Shown piece by piece: positions 1 through 5,510 of a DNA stretch of 7,458 nt. The stretch's first letter is position 1. Every line of letters starts with the position of its first letter. This stretch comes from Gemmataceae bacterium (GTDB taxonomy: Bacteria; Planctomycetota; Planctomycetia; Gemmatales; Gemmataceae): NCBI GenBank assembly GCA_947490035.1, contig CANLGS010000183.1:1-7458 (forward strand). Direction: 5' to 3'. Both the position numbers and the translations under genes were made by a program. Under the pieces are notes generated by a model. That model did no database searches. It worked only from the letters and a program-made list of their open reading frames with translations, and was not told where the DNA came from.

Positions 1-1
1 C

Positions 2-139
2 GCCAACGTCCGATTGGGGGGCTTGGCCCGCCACAAACGCGGTCCGAAAAAACCGCCCACCCAGAAGCCCGTGTATTGCAAGCAACATAAACACTACTCA
101 ACTGCTCGCCTCGTCGAGGAGGCGAAAAACACATGTTGA
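2..139 (+). CDS. C-terminal fragment of an unidentified protein, possibly a transposase
   Basis: The frame is open from the left edge and ends at TGA 137-139, giving about 45 residues. The segment is strongly basic (RHKRGPKKPPTQKP), then has a Cys/His-containing stretch (YCKQHKHYSTARLVEEAKN). A Pro/Lys-rich tail ending in 'hhSTARLL'-like residues resembles the C-termini of IS4-type transposases in planctomycete genomes, but that is recognition from memory of a short tail, not a domain match. No catalytic region lies inside the window, so the function cannot be confirmed. The stop overlaps the start of the next small ORF (ATGTTGA). It could equally be the end of an unrelated basic protein. Confidence 0.4.
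   Translation, partial: ANVRLGGLARHKRGPKKPPTQKPVYCKQHKHYSTARLVEEAKNTC
116..122 (+). promoter_or_regulatory. Ribosome binding site for the 26-codon ORF
   Basis: GAGGAGG lies 10 nt upstream of the ATG at 133. It is one of the best Shine-Dalgarno matches in the window and the main reason to consider the tiny ORF real. It falls inside the coding sequence of the upstream gene fragment, where it also encodes Glu-Glu codons, so coincidence is possible. Confidence 0.4.
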
Positions 140-213
140 GAGGGCTGGGACTAAAAGCCGAGATCGTGGGGAAACTGCCGGTCAGCCTGTCCGAGCAGTA
201 CGCCAAGATGTGA
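133..213 (+). CDS. Small ORF of 26 codons, function unknown
   Basis: ATG 133 to TGA 211-213 encodes a 26-residue peptide starting MLRGLGLKAEIVGKLP and ending SEQYAKM. It overlaps the stop codon of the upstream gene (ATGTTGA), has GAGGAGG 10 nt upstream, and ends one nucleotide before the GTG start of the next gene. This arrangement would suit translational coupling through all three frames. I do not recognise the peptide. It has no signal peptide or membrane segment. Alternatives are that it is the out-of-frame C-terminal remnant of the upstream gene after a frameshift, or a chance ORF. At this size coding status cannot be decided from sequence alone. Confidence 0.3.
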   Translation: MLRGLGLKAEIVGKLPVSLSEQYAKM

Positions 214-214
214 C

Positions 215-454
215 GTGTCCCCCGAAGCGATCAAGGCGATGCTGTACCGGCGGCCGTTCATCCCGTTTCGGCTGCACGTCAGCGACCACACCGTGTACAC
301 CGTCACCAACCCGGAGATGGTCGTGGTCGGTGGCGCGGTCACGTTCATCGGGATCGTGCGAAACGTGGCGAGCGAGTTCTTCGACGAACCGGTGCTCGTT
401 ACCAACCGCCACATCACCCGGTTGGAACCGATCATCGAAGAGGTCACCGCCTGA
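215..454 (+). CDS. Small conserved-hypothetical-type protein (79 aa)
   Basis: GTG 215 to TGA 452-454. The N-terminus reads SPEAIKAMLYRRPFIPFRLHV, followed by a beta-rich core (YTVTNPEMVVVGGAVTFIGI) and an acidic C-terminus. The pattern 'xxIxxLLxxRPFxPFxlhlsDgxxxxVxxPE' matches a small-protein family that I associate with planctomycetes, with members typically 65-90 aa and no known function. There is no signal peptide or transmembrane helix, so it is probably cytoplasmic. The GTG start keeps the usual N-terminal helix of the family. The next in-frame candidate, ATG 239, would begin right at the RPF motif and truncate that helix. No good Shine-Dalgarno precedes GTG 215, so coupling to the ORF ending at 213 may matter. 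The LRR lipoprotein gene starts 20 nt downstream, suggesting one transcript. Confidence 0.7.
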   Translation: MSPEAIKAMLYRRPFIPFRLHVSDHTVYTVTNPEMVVVGGAVTFIGIVRNVASEFFDEPVLVTNRHITRLEPIIEEVTA

Positions 455-474
455 CCATCACACGCGAGACCGCC

Positions 475-1842
475 ATGCCCGTCACTCGCCTCCCGTTCGC
501 GTTGCTCCTCCTCGTCGCGCTCGCCGGCTGCGGGGCGAAGAACGACCCGCCCGCTCCCGCGCCAATCAGCGACCCGAAACCGGAAGCGGTCAAACCCGGT
601 CCGCTCGTCGTTGTGCCTCCGAAGGACAAGGTGGTTGTCGCCCCGGTGCCGACACCGGTACCGGTCGCGCCCGCGGACCGCGCCAAGTTGGACGCGCTGG
701 AGAAGGCCGGGGCCGGCGTCCACGAGGCGCAGGACGGCGGCTACGTCGTTCGCGTCGAGCCGACCACCGACCTCGCGGCGGCGCTCGCGCACCTCAAGGC
801 TTTGATGTGCGTCGCCGAACTCACCTTCGAGAACGAGAAACTCACCGACGACGACCTCAAGTGCCTCGACGGGTTCGACGCGCTCGCGTCGCTCGGCTTC
901 CAAAACTGCCCGCGCGTGACCGGGGCCGGGTTCGGCGTACTGGCGAAGCTCCCGCGACTCAAGGTGCTGAGTTGCGTCGGCCCGGTGACGGACGCGGCGT
1001 GCCCGCACATCGGGCGCATCAAGAGCCTGGAAGAGGTCACCTTCGCGGCGACGAAGGTCACGGACGCGGGGTTGAAGGAACTCGCCGCGCTGCCGGTGCT
1101 GCGCGCCGTCAACCTGACCGCGACGCCCGCGGCCGGCTCCGCGTTCGCGGCGCCCGGCTGGGGTCAACTGCGCGACATCAGCGCGCCGCACACGGCGTTC
1201 GACGACGCGGGCCTGGAAGCCGTCGCCAAGTTACCTGCGCTGGAGGTGTTGAACGTCGAAGGAACGAAGGTGACCGACGCCGGCGCTTCGCACCTCGCGC
1301 GCGCGAACAAGCTGAACGATTTGAACCTTGCGGGCACGAAAGTGACGGACGCCGGGGTCGCCGCGCTCGCGGGGTTAAGCGCGCTCCGTGTGCTGGACTT
1401 GGTGCAGACGCGCGTTACCGGTTCGGCGTTCGCGAAGTTCCCGCAGCCGTCGGCGCTACGCAAGCTCAATTTGAACGGCACCCCGTTCGCCGACGCGAAC
1501 GGCCCGCACCTCGCGCGGTTCACCGCGCTCACGAACCTCTCGCTCGCGGACTGCCCGGTGACCGACGCCGGGTTGACCGCGCTCGCGGACTTGAAGCAGT
1601 TGAAGAACCTCGACTTGTCCGGCACGAAAGCCGGTGGCGGCGCCGCGAAGGTGACGGCCGCGCTGCCGCGACTGGAAATCGCGTCGTTCGACCGCACGCT
1701 ACTCACCGACGCCGGGTTGAAGGACGCGGCGCGGGGAGCGGGGCTGAAGTTCCTCTACGCGCGCGACACGAAGGTGACGAAGCAGGGCGCGGGCGAGGCC
1801 GCGAAGTTCGCCCGCGACGGGGTGAAGATCGTCGCGGAGTGA
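475..1842 (+). CDS. Leucine-rich-repeat lipoprotein (455 aa)
   Basis: ATG 475 to TGA 1840-1842. The N-terminus is a classic lipoprotein signal: a basic start, hydrophobic residues 8-17 and lipobox LAGC with Cys19. A Pro-rich linker follows (about 24-66), then the repeat domain to the C-terminus. Repeats with consensus VTDAGL-x2-LA-x-L-x2-L-x2-L-x-L-x-GT begin near residues 124, 149, 171 and 195, and from 242 to 434 they recur at exactly 24-residue spacing (242, 266, 290, 314, 338, 362, 386, 410, 434). The unit at 386 has lost its TDAGL. LRR domains of this type bind proteins; the partner is unknown. No enzymatic domain is visible. It likely sits membrane-anchored, facing the periplasm. The ribosome binding site is weak and the gap to the upstream gene is only 20 nt. 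The function beyond 'LRR lipoprotein' is not inferable. Confidence 0.9.
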   Translation: MPVTRLPFALLLLVALAGCGAKNDPPAPAPISDPKPEAVKPGPLVVVPPKDKVVVAPVPTPVPVAPADRAKLDALEKAGAGVHEAQDGGYVVRVEPTTDLAAALAHLKALMCVAELTFENEKLTDDDLKCLDGFDALASLGFQNCPRVTGAGFGVLAKLPRLKVLSCVGPVTDAACPHIGRIKSLEEVTFAATKVTDAGLKELAALPVLRAVNLTATPAAGSAFAAPGWGQLRDISAPHTAFDDAGLEAVAKLPALEVLNVEGTKVTDAGASHLARANKLNDLNLAGTKVTDAGVAALAGLSALRVLDLVQTRVTGSAFAKFPQPSALRKLNLNGTPFADANGPHLARFTALTNLSLADCPVTDAGLTALADLKQLKNLDLSGTKAGGGAAKVTAALPRLEIASFDRTLLTDAGLKDAARGAGLKFLYARDTKVTKQGAGEAAKFARDGVKIVAE

Positions 1843-1924
1843 CTTGAGTGTGGTCCGCCGCTCCGCGGCGGTCTTGGCTTTGAAAGCAAAAGACCGCCGC
1901 GGAGCGGCGGACCACACTCAAGTC
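1841..1924. repeat. Perfect 35-bp inverted repeat between convergent genes; possible bidirectional terminator
   Basis: The left arm 1841-1875 and right arm 1890-1924 are exact reverse complements over 35 bp. The loop (1876-1889) holds a further short match (gcttt/aaagc). The left arm begins inside the TGA of the LRR gene (last two bases) and the right arm ends 10 bp from the methyltransferase stop. Each arm also contains its own hairpin (ccgccgc / gcggcgg around tcc). Its position at the ends of two convergent genes would suit a shared transcription terminator, but there is no clear poly-T tract. It looks like an interspersed repeat copy rather than a dedicated terminator. Confidence 0.85.
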
Positions 1925-1934
1925 CACACTACAG

Positions 1935-2690
1935 TCACATCGAGTCGCGCTTACGCGCGACGAAGCACAGGACCGAACTGAGCGCGGCGAGGCCGGGGAT
2001 CGCACGCAGCGCGGCCCCCGACCAGCCGCCGCGGAGGGTCGCCTGGAACCGCGCTTCCATCACTTCAAACCCCGTGCCCAGCAGCATCCGTCGCGTCGCG
2101 GAGAGGTCGTACAGGCGGCGGTGGTAGCCCGCCTTGCGGACCACACGGAGCAGCCACTCCTGCACCGAGAAGCGGTTCGGCAGGTAGGTGACGACGAGCA
2201 CGCCGCCGGGCTTGAGGACGCGGTACAGTTCTTTCAGCGACTCGTAATCCCAGGCGGCGTGTTCGAGGACGCCGGAAGCGACGACCGCGTCGTACTGCGC
2301 GTCGCCGTAGGGGAGTTGGTACAGGTGTGTGAGCCGGGTGTACGCGATGCCGGCGAAGTCGTGGAAGGCGGCGAAGTGGCCCGGCTCGCGGTAGTCGCAG
2401 GCGTGGAGGGCGTACCGATCGCCGGCCGCCGCGCGGAGCAGGCAACTGTCGGGGGCGTGGTTGCACCCCCAGTCCAACACCGCACCCGTCGGCGGCAGCA
2501 GCGGTCGATACCAGTCGAACGCTGCGACCTGCCCGGACACGACCCGCTCGCGGGCGTGTTCGGCCATGTACGGGTCGTCGGGGGTGAGGGCGTGTTGCTC
2601 GGCGTAGAGTCGCGAGAGGAGCGCCGCGAGCCGCTCGGACTCGCCCCGCGGCGCAACCGCGGGGACGAGAGAACCTGTCAGAACGGGCAC
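1935..2690 (-). CDS. Class I SAM-dependent methyltransferase (251 aa)
   Basis: Runs from a GTG start at 2690 to TGA at 1935-1937. A Rossmann-type methyltransferase core is visible: motif I VLDWGCNHA (71-79), which contacts S-adenosylmethionine; a candidate acidic residue after strand 2 (ACDYRE, near D99); LPYGDAQYDAVVASGVLEHA (126-145), matching the methyltransf_11/25 motif; and LYRVLKPGGVLVVTYLPNR (155-173). The N-terminal 60 residues are helical, and the C-terminus (about 220-247) is Gly/Ala-rich and moderately hydrophobic. Motif I has Trp-Gly-Cys-Asn instead of the more common Gly-x-Gly-x-Gly, as in some lipid or glycan methyltransferases. The substrate cannot be deduced. The gene lies 28 nt downstream of the sigma factor on the same strand, so the two are probably co-transcribed. 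The start is supported by AGGAGGT 5 nt upstream. Confidence 0.88.
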   Translation of the reverse strand: MPVLTGSLVPAVAPRGESERLAALLSRLYAEQHALTPDDPYMAEHARERVVSGQVAAFDWYRPLLPPTGAVLDWGCNHAPDSCLLRAAAGDRYALHACDYREPGHFAAFHDFAGIAYTRLTHLYQLPYGDAQYDAVVASGVLEHAAWDYESLKELYRVLKPGGVLVVTYLPNRFSVQEWLLRVVRKAGYHRRLYDLSATRRMLLGTGFEVMEARFQATLRGGWSGAALRAIPGLAALSSVLCFVARKRDSM

Positions 2691-2695
2691 GGCCG

Positions 2696-2702
2696 ACCTC
2701 CT
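2696..2702 (-). promoter_or_regulatory. Ribosome binding site fixing the GTG start of the methyltransferase
   Basis: On the minus strand AGGAGGT lies 5 nt upstream of the GTG at 2690-2688. It sits in the 28-nt gap between the sigma factor stop and the methyltransferase start and is a near-ideal Shine-Dalgarno sequence, so the GTG rather than an internal ATG is the likely start. Confidence 0.8.
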
Positions 2703-2718
2703 GTGGCGTGTCCGGCGG

Positions 2719-3495
2719 TCAGTTGTCGTTGAACTCGCTCTTGCGCTTCGCGAGGTGCGCCTGCAACCGGGCGACGATGCTCGAGTGCATCTGGCTGACG
2801 CGCGACTCGCTCAGGTTGAGCGTCGCCCCGATCTCCTTCATCGTCATCTCCTCGTAGTAGTAGAGGATGACGATGAGCCGCTCGTTGCGGTTGAGGCCGC
2901 GGGTCACCAGCTTCATCAGGTCGCGGTTCTGCAACCGGCCGGTCGGGTTCTCGGCCTTCTTGTCTTCGAGGATGTCGATCTCGCGCACGTCCTTGTAGCT
3001 GTCCGTCTCGTACCACTTCTTGTTCAGGCTGACGAGGTTGACCGCGGTCGCCTCGCCCATGTGCGCGTCGATCTGGTCGAGCGGGACGCCGAGCTTCTCG
3101 GCCAGCTCTTCCGGGCGCGGCGGGCGGCCGAGCGAGGCTTCCAGCGCCTTGCGGCCGGCCTCCATCTTGCTCGCCTTGCTGCGCACCAGGCGCGGCACCC
3201 AGTCCATCGTGCGCAGTTCGTCGAGCATGGCACCGCGAATACGCGGCACGCAGTACGTCTCGAACTTGACGCCGCGGCCGAGGTCGAACGCCTCGATCGC
3301 GTCCAGCAGTCCGAAGACGCCGGCGCTGATGAGGTCGTCGAGTTCGACGCCGTCGGGCAGTCGGGACCAGATGCGCTCGGCGTTGTACTTGACGAGCGAC
3401 AGGTACCGTTCGACGAGCCGGTTGCGCAGCTCGACGGTCGGTCGTTCGCGGTACTCCAGCCAAACGGCCTGGATGTCTGTCTCGGTATGGGTCAC
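2719..3495 (-). CDS. FliA/WhiG-family RNA polymerase sigma factor (sigma-28 type, 258 aa)
   Basis: Runs from GTG 3495 to TGA 2719-2721. The length fits the FliA/WhiG/SigF group of sigma-70 factors. Region 2 spans about 24-94 (LVKYNAERIW, then DDLISAGVFGLLDAIEAFD and YCVPRIRGAMLDELR). Region 3 follows from MDWVPRLVRSKASK with PPRPEELAEKLGV (125-137). Region 4 covers about 195-247, with helix-turn-helix MKEIGATLNLSESRVSQMHS (219-238). FliA-type factors direct RNA polymerase to promoters with a GCCGATAA-like -10 element, usually for flagellar class III genes, and Gemmata-type planctomycetes can be flagellated. However, no flagellar gene and no FlgM-type anti-sigma factor is in this window, so a flagellar role is inferred from family only. 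It is first in a probable two-gene unit with the methyltransferase. I withhold a symbol because FliA and other sigma-28 paralogues cannot be separated here. Confidence 0.92.
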   Translation of the reverse strand: MTHTETDIQAVWLEYRERPTVELRNRLVERYLSLVKYNAERIWSRLPDGVELDDLISAGVFGLLDAIEAFDLGRGVKFETYCVPRIRGAMLDELRTMDWVPRLVRSKASKMEAGRKALEASLGRPPRPEELAEKLGVPLDQIDAHMGEATAVNLVSLNKKWYETDSYKDVREIDILEDKKAENPTGRLQNRDLMKLVTRGLNRNERLIVILYYYEEMTMKEIGATLNLSESRVSQMHSSIVARLQAHLAKRKSEFNDN

Positions 3496-3502
3496 GATCT
3501 AA

Positions 3503-3509
3503 TCCTCCC
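3503..3509 (-). promoter_or_regulatory. Ribosome binding site fixing the GTG start of the sigma factor
   Basis: On the minus strand GGGAGGA lies 7 nt upstream of the GTG at 3495-3493. It supports this start, which gives a sigma factor with a normal short N-terminus before region 2. Confidence 0.75.
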
Positions 3510-3558
3510 TGATGGACGGCAAGGCTGTCGGTCGCGCGTCCCGCACGCCGCTACACCG

Positions 3559-3578
3559 CCCGCTCGGTTACGAGCGGG
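3559..3578. other. Perfect 8-bp stem hairpin upstream of the sigma factor gene
   Basis: cccgctcg, loop gtta, cgagcggg. It lies 63 bp upstream of the sigma factor start and would be in its 5' leader if transcription begins further out. No gene ends here on either strand, so a terminator role is not supported. It may be a leader structure, a protein-binding palindrome or a small repeat. Confidence 0.45.
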
Positions 3579-4111
3579 TTGCGCTTCGGCGTCCCTGCAC
3601 GGGCTACTCGGTCAGACGGCCGCGATCGGTCTTCCGGTTCGTCCGGCGGCGGCCCGCGACAGCTTCCCCGGCTGTTGCGTGCGCTCAGTGCCGAACTTGC
3701 CGAAAACGCGGCCGTGAGATCGTCGCGATCGTCAACGGCTTGCCCAACCCCCGAAGCGCCGAGCGGGTACACTGCGGCGCTTAAATGCACTATCGGCCGC
3801 GCTCCGCCCGGTGGTGTAACGAAACCACCGAATCCCGCGTCCGACCCGAACCCCGTGCCCCGCCTGGCCGATGGAAGCGACGGCGCCGGCACGCCCGGCA
3901 CGAGCCGGAGTACAGTCGCTGTGGGAACACACCTCGCAACCCGTTCCCCAACGGGCTGTCGTCGCGGTGCGTGTGGGGTTCAGAGGGCGGAGGTATGCCC
4001 GCGTGAGGGCGCGATGTGAAGGGGAAGATTTACAATTCGCCGCACTCATTACACACCGGCTCGCGGCGAACGCCGATCGTCGGTAAGATGTGCAAGACGG
4101 GGTAGCCAATT

Positions 4112-4272
4112 CTTGTCCCTCTCCCCTTGCGGGAGAGGGTGGCCGGCGCTTCGCCGGACGGGTGAGGGGTAAGTCTCAGCGCGCGGGAAGACCTTCGCGT
4201 GGTCCGTACAGGCCTGACCCCTCACCCGTCCGCGAAGCGCGGCCACCCTCTCCCGCAAGGGGAGAGGGCAAG
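4112..4272. repeat. Large imperfect inverted repeat (56-59 bp arms, 46-bp spacer)
   Basis: The left arm 4112-4170 and right arm 4217-4272 are reverse complements apart from three single-base indels. The arms carry the block ctctccccttgcgggagag, then a hairpin around ctt, then acgggtgaggggt. This resembles the CTCTCCC...GGGTGAGGGG repeats found dispersed in many high-GC bacterial genomes. The inner hairpin reads ccggcg-ctt-cgccgg on the left, while the equivalent on the right, read on the opposite strand, is ccgcg-ctt-cgcgg. The right arm ends 25 bp before the M28 start codon, so it would lie in or near that gene's leader. The repeat stays open in frame with the M28 gene back to a GTG at 4199, which can mislead start prediction. 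Confidence 0.85.
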
Positions 4273-4297
4273 ACAACACAGCCGCGGAGAGGACGTC

Positions 4298-5344
4298 ATG
4301 AGCCAGGTGTTCAGATGGGCGCTCGGGGCGGCGCTGGCGGTCGGCGCGGGCGCCGGCTGCTGGTCGGCGAACTCCACCGCGCCCGAGCAGCAGAAGGCGG
4401 AACTTCCCACCATGGACAATCCCGCCGACGAACCCAAGAAGACCGAGTTCGGCACCGGTGGCGCCGACGACAAGGTCGTCGCGGCCAAGTTCGACGGCGA
4501 CCGGTCGATCAAGTACCTCAAGCAGCTCTGCGACATCGGCCCGCGCATCAGCGCCACCGAAGGCATGAAGAAGCAGCAAGAGTTGATCGAGGCACACTTC
4601 AAGAAGCTCGGCGCCACCGTCACGCGGCAGGAGTTCAAGGCCAAGCAGAAGAGCCGCAAGGAGCAGACCGACTTCGTGAACCTCATCGTCTCGTGGCACC
4701 CCGACAAGGCCAAGCGGGTGCTGCTCTGCACGCACTACGACACTCGCCCCATCGCCGATCAAGAGGCCAACCCGAAGAACTGGAACAAGCCGTTCGTCAG
4801 CGCCAACGACGGCACCAGCGGGGTCGCGTTCCTGATGGAACTCGGCCACCACATGAAAGACCTGAAGTGCGAGTACGGGGTGGACTTCATCCTGTTCGAC
4901 GGCGAGGAGTTCGTGTTCGAGACGGACCGCATCGGCGGCGGCGACCGGTACTTCATCGGCTCCGAACACTTCGCCGACGACTACATGAAGACGAAGGACA
5001 AGCGGAAGCACAAGTACGAGGCCGGCGTGCTGTTCGACCTGTTCGCCGCGAAGGGCGCGGAGCTGCGGGTGGAGATCCACTCGTTCGAGGCCGCGAAGCC
5101 GCTCGTCGATCAAATCTGGGGCGTCGCGAAGGCGGTCGGCGCGAAGTCGTTCATCTACGAGAAGGGCCACGAGGTGCAGGACGACCACCTCGCGCTGAAC
5201 CGCGTCGGCATCCCGACGGTGGACGTGATCGACTTCGACTACCCGCACTGGCACAAGCTGTCCGACACCGCCGACAAGGTTTCCGGCGATCAGATGGCCG
5301 AGGTGTCGAAGGTCATCAGCACGTGGCTCCAGAAGATCAAGTGA
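4298..5344 (+). CDS. M28-family metalloprotein, glutaminyl-cyclase-like (348 aa), probable lipoprotein
   Basis: ATG 4298 to TGA 5342-5344, with GGAGAGG 5 nt upstream. The N-terminus is a signal sequence with Cys21; the preceding GAG lacks the usual hydrophobic -3 residue, so lipidation is likely but imperfectly supported. Zinc-site motifs appear in M28 order: HYDTRP (H146, D148), NDGTSG (D171), FDGEE (E203/E204), FDL (D247) and WH (H319). The stretch after FDGEEF (DRYFIGSEHFADDY), DDH at 295-297 and the C-terminal PHWHKLSD match glutaminyl-peptide cyclotransferases better than ordinary aminopeptidases. Family knowledge: M28 members remove N-terminal residues, while cyclotransferases convert N-terminal Gln to pyroglutamate. 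In human glutaminyl cyclase a His sits at the position held here by D309, so activity is uncertain. It likely acts in the periplasm. It starts a co-oriented three-gene run. Confidence 0.88.
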   Translation: MSQVFRWALGAALAVGAGAGCWSANSTAPEQQKAELPTMDNPADEPKKTEFGTGGADDKVVAAKFDGDRSIKYLKQLCDIGPRISATEGMKKQQELIEAHFKKLGATVTRQEFKAKQKSRKEQTDFVNLIVSWHPDKAKRVLLCTHYDTRPIADQEANPKNWNKPFVSANDGTSGVAFLMELGHHMKDLKCEYGVDFILFDGEEFVFETDRIGGGDRYFIGSEHFADDYMKTKDKRKHKYEAGVLFDLFAAKGAELRVEIHSFEAAKPLVDQIWGVAKAVGAKSFIYEKGHEVQDDHLALNRVGIPTVDVIDFDYPHWHKLSDTADKVSGDQMAEVSKVISTWLQKIK

Positions 5345-5353
5345 GCGGCCCGC

Positions 5354-5490
5354 TCGTAGTGACCCGCTTCAGCGGGTCTGTCTTCGTCTTGTGGCACAGA
5401 CCTTCCTGTCTGTGTCCGCTGAGCTACGGGGACACAGACAGGAAGGTCTGTGCCACAAGACGAAGACCCCGCTGAAGCGGGTCACTACGA
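5354..5490. repeat. Large nested inverted repeat (about 60-bp arms) made of two repeat families
   Basis: The left arm 5354-5416 and right arm 5431-5490 are reverse complements except for a 3-nt indel and a 14-nt loop. The outer part carries gacccgcttcagcgggtc, itself palindromic. The inner part carries cacagac-cttcct-gtctgtg, also palindromic. The element begins 9 nt after the M28 stop and ends 20 nt before the next start codon, filling almost the whole gap. The second family reads AQTFLSV in one frame, a phrase I recall from spurious planctomycete ORFs. A strong hairpin here could end or attenuate transcription, but no poly-T follows it. Confidence 0.88.
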
Positions 5491-5510
5491 ACACCGAACG
5501 AAGGCACCCC

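Larger units (their letters stand above)
3496..4111. other. Long intergenic region between divergent genes, no convincing gene
   Basis: About 600 bp between the sigma factor start and the large inverted repeat before the M28 gene. Open frames exist on both strands (for example 3579-4019 plus and 3551-3901 minus) but their translations are low-complexity Arg/Pro/Ser/Gly-rich, without domains or good ribosome binding sites. Three short perfect hairpins are visible: 3559-3578 (cccgctcg/cgagcggg, 4-nt loop), 3809-3830 (cggtggt/accaccg) and 3940-3955 (cccgtt/aacggg, 4-nt loop). The region must carry promoters for both flanking genes, but no clear -35/-10 pair is seen. A slightly AT-richer patch lies near 4021-4055. 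No tRNA, tmRNA or RNase P signature was found. Confidence 0.6.

Noticed and set aside
124..130. Possible -1 programmed frameshift site (gaaaaac) joining the left-edge gene to the 26-codon ORF
   Set aside because: It is not a canonical X XXY YYZ heptamer (the first base is G), and no clear stimulatory structure follows.
151..1191. Long minus-strand open frame (346 codons) opposite the LRR gene
   Set aside because: It is an antisense shadow of very high GC coding sequence: Arg/Val/Glu-rich, with no domain. The plus-strand gene has a lipobox and LRR units.
210..1847. Plus-strand open frame of 545 codons overlapping the LRR gene in another frame
   Set aside because: Arg/Gly-rich low-complexity translation, crossing two well-supported genes out of frame.
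3790..3797. GCCGATAG on the minus strand, resembling a sigma-28 -10 element (autoregulation of the sigma factor gene)
   Set aside because: No TAAA-type -35 element at the proper spacing, and it lies about 300 bp from the gene; likely chance.
3579..4019. Possible 146-codon gene in the large intergenic region
   Set aside because: Low-complexity translation, no ribosome binding site, no recognisable family, and a competing open frame on the other strand.
4029..4034. TTTACA resembling a -35 box before the M28 gene
   Set aside because: No acceptable -10 hexamer 16-18 bp downstream.
4049..5254. Minus-strand frame of 401 codons opposite the M28 gene
   Set aside because: Antisense shadow rich in Val/Leu/Arg, running through the inverted repeat; the M28 metal motifs support the plus strand.
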